DNA of 64,000 nt, taken from NCBI RefSeq assembly GCF_026870155.1, contig NZ_CP113975.1:1798001-1862000 (forward strand). Direction: 5' to 3'. The notes beneath the pieces are model-generated. The model saw only the letters and a program-made list of their open reading frames with translations, did no database searches and had not been told where the DNA came from. The translations under genes were made by a program, and so were the position numbers. Origin of the DNA: Flavobacterium marginilacus. Its GTDB lineage: Bacteria > Bacteroidota > Bacteroidia > Flavobacteriales > Flavobacteriaceae. Shown one piece after another: positions 26,401-34,339 of the stretch. Within the stretch, counting starts at the first letter, position 1, and the number at the start of each line of letters is the position of its first letter.

Positions 26401-27152
26401 GTGCCAAGCCAGACTTCACTCTTGCATTTTGTTACAGCTCTGACATCGGCTAATTTTGTATTGTCACTGCCTTTTGTAAAGCTGTAATGCAATTCAAATG
26501 GGTTTCGGTTAGGATTTGCTTTGTAAACATCACCGCCTCTTGTGCCAAGCCAGATTATATTCTGCTCATCAATAAAAAAATCGGTGATGTAGTCATCTAA
26601 CAGCTGTCCGGGATTATTGATATTGGCTGTGTATTGGTACTTTTTGCCTGTTTGAATGTCTAGAACGGTAAAAAGATGCTCGTCTATAGAGTATTTCTTT
26701 CCCTGAATGGTTCTGTTTTTGTTTAAGGTATTTGAGTTAATCAGTACCTTTTCAACAATTGCCCGAGGAACTTTGTCTGCGTCAACAGCCTTAAAAGAAT
26801 TCAGTTTATAATTAAAGCGGACATATTTTCTTTCAAAGGTAAAGAACCACAGCCCATAAGTCTTATCGTTGACTATATTGCGTATGCGGTTATTGGGCAG
26901 GGATGTTTTATCGTTAGGATTATGATAGAAAAAGTCGAATGTTCTTCCGTCATAACGGTAGGCGCCATTCCAGCTTCCTATCCAGATGTAACCAAGAGAA
27001 TCTTTGACAATTCCATGTATTTGTGTAACGGGTTTTATATCTCTTCCTGTAATTTTTTCAAAAAAAAGATTTTGTGCATTTAAGTTAGCTAAACACATAA
27101 AATAGATGATATAAATATAATTGTGTTTTTTATTAGTTCTTCTTAAATGCAT
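23493..27152 (-). CDS. Hybrid two-component system regulator (HTCS)
   Basis: A 1,219-residue one-protein sensor-regulator. Order: signal peptide (CLANLNAQN), two seven-bladed Reg_prop propellers (about 35-590, WIGSWNG/WLGTRGG-type repeats), Y_Y_Y domain (about 600-665), one membrane helix (about 668-690), HisKA with phosphoacceptor His in NISHDLKTP near 723, HATPase with ILSNALKYTPDGG and DNGIGI, receiver domain with phosphoacceptor Asp in ISDIMMPE near 1020, and a C-terminal AraC HTH (about 1115-1219). HTCS proteins bind oligosaccharides in the periplasm and activate nearby glycan-degradation genes. It sits between the GH2 and GH31 genes, which are its likely targets. Confidence 0.92.
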   Translation of the reverse strand: MHLRRTNKKHNYIYIIYFMCLANLNAQNLFFEKITGRDIKPVTQIHGIVKDSLGYIWIGSWNGAYRYDGRTFDFFYHNPNDKTSLPNNRIRNIVNDKTYGLWFFTFERKYVRFNYKLNSFKAVDADKVPRAIVEKVLINSNTLNKNRTIQGKKYSIDEHLFTVLDIQTGKKYQYTANINNPGQLLDDYITDFFIDEQNIIWLGTRGGDVYKANPNRNPFELHYSFTKGSDNTKLADVRAVTKCKSEVWLGTDEGILIYKNNKLDSSHPFYRSNSRIKNVRTLFKDSKDRIWIGGISGLECYDPKTNQCKAIINNVLAPKLETWSVFALKTSEPNYLWVGLFDGIAQVNLADLTIRFFDLAKDINGHSVMDILSVSSHELWLATEGSGIITVQIDNKGEIHSRLQLNTFQKNRMHISDNIVFALHKDKRGIIWTGTSEGLNRISIKEKSIRIEKVQLLSEIPNTYISSITDDNNGNLWIAHKQGISMVDIVSNRVSNYQKEDLFGSWTFSERAFYKDTADQKIYFGDRNGYVVFNPDKIKNIEDNNKLIFKNLYISNEKVIPMNPINGQDILTQNLSQTQQIKLDYENRNFTIELASLNYSKTNKEVLEYMLEGYEDKWIKTSGSKITYNKIPPGSYTFKAHIVSPNDTKSTVQTLGIQIGARWFETWLAKALFLFLLIGTVYWVFKEMLDRDRLKNEVRSALLNAQKEKELNLEKLEFFTNISHDLKTPLTLIADPIKQLENKQLPADEKALYFSIINRNLNYLTKLIQQILDFRKSEIGKLKLNISTQDFNAFITECYNTFKYIAEKRSIDFKLQIEESSLNVYLDFEKTDQILINILSNALKYTPDGGKVLFSAFADKEKNTLEIIVEDNGIGIEAQELEKIFEPFNNTGPSPFHGYSSGIGLSLTKSLVDFLGGSITIESGAGTGTKACIILPYAKSEELPVQHIPASYAEPSGNNPEQINTPADSNIPTLLIVEDNPDVQAYLHNELKNKYIIIQEYNGKKGLETAIQQIPDLVISDIMMPEMEGTQLCRELKTNESTCHIPIILLTAKGSNENQIEGYELGAEAYVTKPFSVEILKAQIKSVLENRTILLNRLSSITNLNQLKEESADLDKIFIEKVTDIISSHIEETDLNPEILAQKIKISQRQLYRKIKAVSGSTVHEFITKVRMEHAADLLKNSDLNISQIAYKVGFTEASNFSRTFSKHFGCSPSQYSKS

Positions 27153-27341
27153 GATTCTGTTTTGGATACAAGTTAATTTATGAGCTGTATTTCCTCATTC
27201 AATATATTTTGTGAATATAGGGCTATATATTTAAAAATGATATTGACAGCTTCACAATTTGTATAAGCTGTGTTATGCAGGTTATAATGATGAAGAGTTT
27301 TTCGTAAAATGTAATAAACTGATAAAACCATAATTAGAAAA

Positions 27342-27365
27342 GCCTGCGGAAGAAACACCGCAGGC
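27342..27365 (-). terminator. Hairpin terminator of the GH31 gene
   Basis: A perfect 8-bp GC-rich stem (27342-27349/27358-27365), followed on the minus strand by a TTTT run, about 90 bp past the GH31 stop. It separates GH31 from the HTCS gene downstream, so that regulator is probably transcribed on its own. Confidence 0.8.
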
Positions 27366-27455
27366 AGATCAAATGTTTAGAAACGTTAAAATTTGTACAG
27401 CTATTTACCTTAGATGAAAGTGTTAATAAGGCTGAAGCTTTTTATCAATACTATT

Positions 27456-29828
27456 TTAGAATACTACTTGGGTTTTCTTACCGTTGTAATTTACTAATTT
27501 GCTTTTTCCATCGGGCAGTACAATAGTAAAATTTCTGATTTCAGTTATTCCTTTAAATGTCCCTGTTCGGGCATTAATCGTTAATTTTTGCTGTTTTTCG
27601 TTCCAGTTAAATTCAATTTCGCTGTATGCTCCTTTTTCATAATTGTAGTTATCAAACTCATCTTCATAGAGCGTAAATGTACCATCAGCTCCAGGATACA
27701 CTTTCATAGTTAAATTGTCCCATTTCTTTTCTTTCGCAAATTGTACATTCGGCCCCACTGGAAGTATAGCTCCTGCTTTTACATAGACAGGAATGATGTC
27801 AAGAGGTGTTTCTCGGCTCACTTTTCTGCCTCCTTCAAACTTAGTGTTTGACCATAAATCGTACCAGTCTGAACCTTCCGGCAGATAGGTTTCCTGCGAT
27901 TTTACACTGCTGTAGTTTTCTGTAATAACACTTCCATTTTTGTCAGTGTACATCGGCTGTGTTACAGGATTTATAAGAAGAAATTTTCCAAACATATATT
28001 CCTGCGTATTATCCCAGGTTTTTGAGTCATTTTTAAAATCCATGAACAATGCCCGCATCATACTGGAATTATGGGCTGTAACATCTCTGGATGCAGAATA
28101 GATATAGGGAAGAAGACTGTAGCGAAGATTAATGAATTTTTCAATCGCATCATAGACTCTATCTCCTTTTTTACCAAATTGATAAATTTCGCGAGGAGCA
28201 TCAGTTCCGTGAGAACGCATCATAGGACAAAATGTACCAAACGCAAGCCATCGTGTATATAGCTCCTTATATTCAGGATTTGTCGTTGCATTTTTATAAT
28301 TACCAAGGAAGAAACCGCCAATATCACTATTCCAATAGGGTATAGCACTTAGTGAAAAGTTAAGTCCTGCCGGTATCTGCTGGCGAAGAGTTTGCCAGGA
28401 TGAATTTGTGTCTCCAGACCATGTATTGGCTCCGTATCGCTGCTGTCCGGCAAAAGCAGAGCGGGTAAGTATGAAAACGCGCTTATCAGATGCAGCCGCA
28501 CGCTGGTTGGTATACACTCCTCCAACAGACATAAGCGGGTAGGCATTGCGGACTTTTCTAAAAGATCCCAAATAAGTCTGATTGTCATAGTCTGAAGGTT
28601 TTGCCTGCATATGATCGGGTTCTGTGGAATCCATCCACCATCCGTCAATGCCTTTTGAAAACAAACCTGCATTTAGGTATCTCCAGTAAATAGCTCTTGC
28701 CTCCGGATTATATGGGTCATATGGCAGCACGCCTGACGGATAATCTGGGTCAGCCGGCCATGTGTCGTATCCTGTCTCAGGCCAGGTTTTAAAATTTAGG
28801 AGCATTTTCTTTTCTTTAAGCTCGCGGAATTGTTTCGTCATAGGACCAAATGATGACCAGATTGAAATAGCAAAATGAGCGTTTAGTGCATGGATTTCAT
28901 CTATCATTTTTTGTGGCTTATTGAAATCAGCATTCAGGAAATCCATTGAATTCCAAAGATAATTGGATCCCCAATATTGCCAGTCCTGAATAATTCCATC
29001 GAGCGGTACCCCAAGTCTGCGGTATTCTTTTATAACATCTACAATTTCCTGCTGGCTTTTGTAGCGCTCTTTACTCTGCCAATAGCCAAATGTCCAAAGA
29101 GGAAACATTGGAGCAATACCGGTTAGCGTCCGCATTTGTCCGATAACACCGTCTGAAGTTGCACCATACATAAAGTAGTAGTCGATGCCGTCACCCACAT
29201 CAGAAGTAAAAGAAGTTGCTGCAGCATCATCTTTAAAATCGGTTGGAGAATAATTATCCCAAAAAATACCGTATCCTTTGATGGATTGAAAAAATGGCAC
29301 TACATCATCAAGATTACCCTGTTCGAGTCTGTAGTTTTGATTTCGCTGGCTTAAATTCCCTCTTTGATGCTGACCCAAACCATATATAGGTTCTCCTTTG
29401 TCAAGTTCAAAAGACTGATGTACAATATACGAAGGTACTCCGCTGTCATCAAAAGGAGTAAAACGGACTCCGTCATTTTTTTCTTTTAACAGCATACCGC
29501 CGTCAGTGGTATGAAAAGTTAAGGAACCGGTTTTGGTATCAATAGTAACTATAATTTTTTTTGTTTTAAGAATTATTGAAGATTCTTTGTCGGTAATCTG
29601 AAAGGGTGTACTTTGAGGTTTAGCGATAACAGTGAGACTTTCTTTATTGAAATCTTTGCCTGTGGGATATTTTACAACTCTTATGGTTTCCGGGCTGTAA
29701 ATTTGTAATTCGATGACATTTCCTGCTACCGTAGTTTTGAGACCCTGTTTTGTTTTTTGATAGTTCTGTGCAGTGCTTCCCTGCGTAAGGACTAAAACCA
29801 TAAACAAGGTTAAAAAGATGTTTTTCAT
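27456..29828 (-). CDS. Secreted GH31 alpha-xylosidase-like glycoside hydrolase
   Basis: A 790-residue enzyme with a signal peptide ending STAQ. It has the GH31 plan: N-terminal beta-sandwich (about 25-225), TIM barrel (about 230-580), then two C-terminal beta domains. The nucleophile Asp is in GWWMDSTEPD near 399 and the acid/base Asp in WSGDTNSSW near 472. The WWMDSTEPD form and the RSAFAGQQRYG stretch are typical of alpha-xylosidases rather than alpha-glucosidases, as I remember them. It lacks the PA14 insert of some xyloglucan xylosidases. With the beta-galactosidases around it, it fits removal of xylose side chains exposed after galactose is removed. Confidence 0.82.
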   Translation of the reverse strand: MKNIFLTLFMVLVLTQGSTAQNYQKTKQGLKTTVAGNVIELQIYSPETIRVVKYPTGKDFNKESLTVIAKPQSTPFQITDKESSIILKTKKIIVTIDTKTGSLTFHTTDGGMLLKEKNDGVRFTPFDDSGVPSYIVHQSFELDKGEPIYGLGQHQRGNLSQRNQNYRLEQGNLDDVVPFFQSIKGYGIFWDNYSPTDFKDDAAATSFTSDVGDGIDYYFMYGATSDGVIGQMRTLTGIAPMFPLWTFGYWQSKERYKSQQEIVDVIKEYRRLGVPLDGIIQDWQYWGSNYLWNSMDFLNADFNKPQKMIDEIHALNAHFAISIWSSFGPMTKQFRELKEKKMLLNFKTWPETGYDTWPADPDYPSGVLPYDPYNPEARAIYWRYLNAGLFSKGIDGWWMDSTEPDHMQAKPSDYDNQTYLGSFRKVRNAYPLMSVGGVYTNQRAAASDKRVFILTRSAFAGQQRYGANTWSGDTNSSWQTLRQQIPAGLNFSLSAIPYWNSDIGGFFLGNYKNATTNPEYKELYTRWLAFGTFCPMMRSHGTDAPREIYQFGKKGDRVYDAIEKFINLRYSLLPYIYSASRDVTAHNSSMMRALFMDFKNDSKTWDNTQEYMFGKFLLINPVTQPMYTDKNGSVITENYSSVKSQETYLPEGSDWYDLWSNTKFEGGRKVSRETPLDIIPVYVKAGAILPVGPNVQFAKEKKWDNLTMKVYPGADGTFTLYEDEFDNYNYEKGAYSEIEFNWNEKQQKLTINARTGTFKGITEIRNFTIVLPDGKSKLVNYNGKKTQVVF

Positions 29829-30165
29829 TAGTTGTAGTATTAGTAAATTTTATAAATTTTGCCTAACTGAAATTATTAATCAGTTAAACTGTTCTATGGA
29901 CAATTGTAAAATTATAATGAAAGAAAAAATAAGACTATAACATTTGTTGAAACTATTATAACAAATGTTGAATAGTTTTAAATTGTTTATTTTCAATGTT
30001 TTGTAAAAAAAAATATTGGCTGAGTTAATATGTTTAACAAAACTAGCATACAGCAGATGCAGTTATATCCGCCTTTATTATTCAGCTAAAAAACATAGCA
30101 GGATTACAGTAAAGAACTTCAGATAATTGATTAGTACAAAAAACTATTAAGTATGTATAACTGCC
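29829..30165. other. Gene-free region between HTCS and GH31
   Basis: 337 bp of AT-rich DNA upstream of the GH31 start. It is the expected place for an HTCS-bound promoter. I could not identify a convincing direct repeat or -7 box in it. Confidence 0.35.
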
Positions 30166-33100
30166 TTAAGTTGTCTTTTCTGCTCTATATTGGCTGGGAG
30201 TTTTGTTAAATGCTTCGTGGAAACATTTTGTAAAATAAGATACACTGCTGAAACCAACTTCCTGTGCTATATCTGATATTGGAACCTGTGTTGAAGCCAG
30301 CATCTCAGCAGCTTTTCGAAGTCTGATTTCTCTAATAAAAGCTATAGGCGGGAGTCCGGTCAATGCCATAAGTTTACGATATAAACCTGTACGGTCCATA
30401 TTCATATCAGAACTAAATTTTTCTACCGAATAGCCTTGTTTTGAAATATTATTGTATACATGTTTTAGGGCTGTATCAAGTAATTCTCTGTCTATTGGAT
30501 TACTGGTAATGGTTTCGGTTTTTATATCTTTTTCCTCTTTAAAAGCACGTCTTCTGGAATCACAAAGCTGCAGCAGTTTAATGATTCGTACATTTAAAAT
30601 GGAAATATCAAAAGGTTTTACCAAAAATGCATCTGCTCCAGATTCATAGGCTTCTAAGCGGGCTTCATCTGAAGTTCTTCCGGTAAGCATGATAACCGGA
30701 ATATGGCTGATATTAAAATTGCTTCTAAGAGCACGACAGAATTCAGGACCGCCAACTACAGGCATCATCATATCGCAGATAATTAAGTCGGGGCTGTGTT
30801 TTACTGCATTTTCTAAAGCTTCGGCACCGTTTTGGGCAAGAACAATATTAAAATTTGGTTTTAATTCACTTGCGAGGTACTCTCGTAATGCATTACTATC
30901 TTCAGCAATAAGAAGCGTTTTAACATCAGTTTTAGGAAAGAAAGTATTAAGATTTTCTGAGTTTTCTTCAGCAACTGATAAAGTGACTTCTATGGAAGTT
31001 CCATTTTCATAACCGCTCGATGCCGTTACCGAGCCTCTGTGAATCAGAGCATATTGTTTTACCATATATAAACCAATGCCACTGCCTGCTGAACTTTCAT
31101 TTTGATTATTTGCCTGATAAAAACGGTCAAAGATATTTGTAAGTTCGTTTTCTGCTATTCCTACGCCATTATCACGCACAATTATTTTTAAAAGTTCTGC
31201 TGTCGGATCATGCAAAACCGAGATCCAAACTGTGCCTCCCTGCGGTGTAAATTTTAAGGCATTTGAAATCAGGTTGCCAATAATACGGGTAACTTTCTGC
31301 CGGTCAATGAATAGTCCTTCAATGTCTTGGCTGATATCTTCTTTTAAAACAATTCCTTTCTCATCTGCAAGCCGTGAGTATCCTTGGCATAATTCATTAA
31401 TAAAAGTCAGACTCTCATAAAAGTGCAGGTTTAGAGTTTCTCCGCCCAGATCCATTTTTTTAAATTCAAGAAGCTGGCTTACAGTTTCCAGCATCAGCTG
31501 TGCACTGCCGCTGATTTGCAGCAGTTTCTTTTTTATATCGGTATCTTCAACACTGTTTAAAAGAGCTTGAAGCGGAGTAATTACAAGAGTGAGAGGTGTG
31601 CGCAGTTCATGACTGATATTCGTAATAAAATCAGTTTTTGCTTTAGCTACAGCCTGTTCTTGCTGTTGTTGCTGTTTGATTTTGCTGGCAGATGCAATAC
31701 GAAAAATTATAAAAAGCGATACCGTAATAGTGAAAGATATATAGAAGATGTAGGCATAGAGCGTTTTCCAGAATGGCGGGGTGATTGAAATAGAAAGCGT
31801 TTTAGCAGCTCCTTTCCAATGAATACCATCAGGACTGGCCTGTACCTTAAATAGGTATTCACCTGGTTCAAGATTGGTATAATTGGCTTCACCTAAACCA
31901 TTTACAGGCTGTCCATAACGCCATCTGTCATCAATATTATCAAGTTTATATCTGTAATTCACCTGCTCAGGATTACTGTAATTCAGTCCCGAAAAGCTAA
32001 TCTTGAAGAAATTCTGATTATGTTTAAGCGTAATTTTATTTTTATAAGCTAAATTGAGTCCATTATAGGGTAATGATTTTTGGGTGTTAGAAAATACTGT
32101 GAGATACAGCAATACTGGGTTAAGGACTGGAAGATTGCCTTTTTGTGCCGGCATCAGGTAATTAAGACCATCGATTCCGCCTGCGAACAAAGTGCCGTCA
32201 GATCCCAGCAATATTGATCGTTCGGCAAAAGCATGCTGCTGAACGCCTGCAAGACTATTATAGTTTTCAATGCTGAATGTACAGCCTGAATTGTTTTGAG
32301 TTTTGAATATATGGCTGATTCCTCTTGATGTGGTAACCCAGAAGGAATGGTCAAGATCTTCTGCAATAGCCTTTACACTATTATTAACCAATCCGGCTGA
32401 TGTATTAAATTGATACAGTTTTTGTTCATTATTGCGCCACATATATAATCCATCGTAGGTACCCATCCATAAATCATTTCCAGAATCGGCAAAAACAAAA
32501 GTATACCTGTGGTTTGCATGCCGAAACATGGCAGGTTTGCTGATTCCCTGCCGGAGAGGCAAAATGAATGTATTATTTTTAATATCAGTAATAAATGGTC
32601 CTTCTGAGGAAATTCCGATGAGTTTATTATTCCAAACTGCAGTTTGTTTTACATATTTTGGACTGGCTGTTTTTCTAATATGTTTATCTTCTGACTTATA
32701 TTGGTATTCTAATACGCCCTGTCCTGCAGTACTTAAATAGATGGATTGATTTCCTGCAGCAGTAATATGATTGAATGATCCGTCAAGGACTTTTTTTGCT
32801 GTTTTCTCCGCAATGCTGTAGAGACCGCCTGCTGAAGCAATCCAGACTGTGCCGGCAGGATCTTTAAATAGAAAATTTGAACCCTGCTGTAATAATTTGA
32901 GCGGCGTTTTATTAGCAGAAAAAGGAAATGGAATTTTATATACTGCATTATTGGTACCTGCAATAACCGTATTGTCAGTGCTTTGTTCAAGAGTGTTAAT
33001 AACAAAGTCAGTACTGTCTTCTGCTTTAAAATCGTTTTTCAGCAGTTTTTTGAAGCGGAATCGATCGGGATGATAATAATATAGTCCTTTGTTAAGAGTT

Positions 33101-34110
33101 CCTAACCAAAAACCTCCCTGTTTGTCATAGAGTATTGTACTGATTTCGGTTTGTATTTTTGAGCCTCCAGAAATATGAATGTCTTTAACAAGTACTGGTC
33201 TGTCTGTTGAGGTCGGGAATTGATATAATCCTTTTTTGCAGCTTAAAGAAATTTCACCTTTACTGTTTGCTGCAAAGCAGTTGAGCCAGTAATCATTTAC
33301 CTGAAGTATGACATCGGTTTTCCTGGTTAGAGTGTTAAAGCGTATGAGCTGGCCTTTGGAGTTTCCGGCTCGGATAATAAACAGGCATTTTTTTACTGCT
33401 GTAACGTGTGCCCAGTCTCTAAATGCTCCCTGCATATTTGGTGCCAATGCCTGATTATAGCGTTCAATTTTTGATTTTCGGTCAAAACATCTCAGTGTAC
33501 CGGATTTATAGAGAAGGTATATGCTGTTACCAGAGCATACAACATCAAATAATTGATCATTAAAATCTGGAAGGTCAATGTTTTTTATAAATGTAATTTT
33601 TTTGCCGGTTTTCTTTTCCCTGCATAATAAGGAATTGTTTTTGGTAAGTATCCATATATCCTCACTGCTGTCTATATAAAGATCAGCAGGCATTTCTTTT
33701 ATTCCCAGATCCTTTAGAACTGCAGCAGGCTGTTTGTCTGTTCGTTCTTCCGAAAGGTCAATTACAGCTAGTTTGCCTCTGTTTTTAAACCATATTCTAT
33801 CCGACTCAAGATAGCTGTGATGAAAACCTGTATAACCGGGAAGCGGTATAGTGTTCTCGTCATTTATATGAATAGTCTTAAAACCAGATCCATCATATAG
33901 GTTGAGCATGCCTTCTGTAAAGACGCCAATTCTGCCGTCTTTAAGCTGCAGTATGTTTCTTATCTGCGCCTCGTTCATTTGTTCTCTTCCCTCTACCGCC
34001 GAGAAAAGCATTTGCTGCGCATTGCCATAAAATGCTAAGAAAAGTGCTAAAGTCATTAAGAATGTCTTTACTGTTCTTTTGGTTATGATAATGCGGAAAA
34101 AATCAGTCAT
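30166..34110 (-). CDS. Hybrid two-component system regulator (HTCS), second copy
   Basis: I take the start at ATG 34108-34110 (MTDFFRIII), giving 1,314 residues with a signal peptide (TLALFLAFYGNAQQ). The frame is open 69 bp further up, but that would bury the signal. Order: propeller sensor (about 30-720), Y_Y_Y domain, membrane helix near 770, HisKA with NISHELRTP near 834, HATPase (ISNALKFTPQGG, DNGVGI), receiver domain with Asp in ICDMMMPV near 1112, and AraC HTH (about 1215-1310). The sensor differs in detail from the first HTCS, so a different oligosaccharide ligand is likely. It lies between the GH31 and GH35 genes. Confidence 0.9.
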   Translation of the reverse strand: MTDFFRIIITKRTVKTFLMTLALFLAFYGNAQQMLFSAVEGREQMNEAQIRNILQLKDGRIGVFTEGMLNLYDGSGFKTIHINDENTIPLPGYTGFHHSYLESDRIWFKNRGKLAVIDLSEERTDKQPAAVLKDLGIKEMPADLYIDSSEDIWILTKNNSLLCREKKTGKKITFIKNIDLPDFNDQLFDVVCSGNSIYLLYKSGTLRCFDRKSKIERYNQALAPNMQGAFRDWAHVTAVKKCLFIIRAGNSKGQLIRFNTLTRKTDVILQVNDYWLNCFAANSKGEISLSCKKGLYQFPTSTDRPVLVKDIHISGGSKIQTEISTILYDKQGGFWLGTLNKGLYYYHPDRFRFKKLLKNDFKAEDSTDFVINTLEQSTDNTVIAGTNNAVYKIPFPFSANKTPLKLLQQGSNFLFKDPAGTVWIASAGGLYSIAEKTAKKVLDGSFNHITAAGNQSIYLSTAGQGVLEYQYKSEDKHIRKTASPKYVKQTAVWNNKLIGISSEGPFITDIKNNTFILPLRQGISKPAMFRHANHRYTFVFADSGNDLWMGTYDGLYMWRNNEQKLYQFNTSAGLVNNSVKAIAEDLDHSFWVTTSRGISHIFKTQNNSGCTFSIENYNSLAGVQQHAFAERSILLGSDGTLFAGGIDGLNYLMPAQKGNLPVLNPVLLYLTVFSNTQKSLPYNGLNLAYKNKITLKHNQNFFKISFSGLNYSNPEQVNYRYKLDNIDDRWRYGQPVNGLGEANYTNLEPGEYLFKVQASPDGIHWKGAAKTLSISITPPFWKTLYAYIFYISFTITVSLFIIFRIASASKIKQQQQQEQAVAKAKTDFITNISHELRTPLTLVITPLQALLNSVEDTDIKKKLLQISGSAQLMLETVSQLLEFKKMDLGGETLNLHFYESLTFINELCQGYSRLADEKGIVLKEDISQDIEGLFIDRQKVTRIIGNLISNALKFTPQGGTVWISVLHDPTAELLKIIVRDNGVGIAENELTNIFDRFYQANNQNESSAGSGIGLYMVKQYALIHRGSVTASSGYENGTSIEVTLSVAEENSENLNTFFPKTDVKTLLIAEDSNALREYLASELKPNFNIVLAQNGAEALENAVKHSPDLIICDMMMPVVGGPEFCRALRSNFNISHIPVIMLTGRTSDEARLEAYESGADAFLVKPFDISILNVRIIKLLQLCDSRRRAFKEEKDIKTETITSNPIDRELLDTALKHVYNNISKQGYSVEKFSSDMNMDRTGLYRKLMALTGLPPIAFIREIRLRKAAEMLASTQVPISDIAQEVGFSSVSYFTKCFHEAFNKTPSQYRAEKTT

Positions 34111-34339
34111 TTTAAGAAATAGCGGATTGAATAATACGGGATTACATCTGAAGTATTTGGACAAATATAAAAAATCCATTATTTTATACAGGTATGCCGG
34201 TACAAAATCGTACCAGTGATGCTGAATAATTTAACTTTAGACAGTACTGTTTTTTATTGTATCCCGCTAAACATTAGAAAAATTTATGTTCTATGTGGTT
34301 AAAAATAATTTAACACAACGGATTAAAGATGTATTTAAT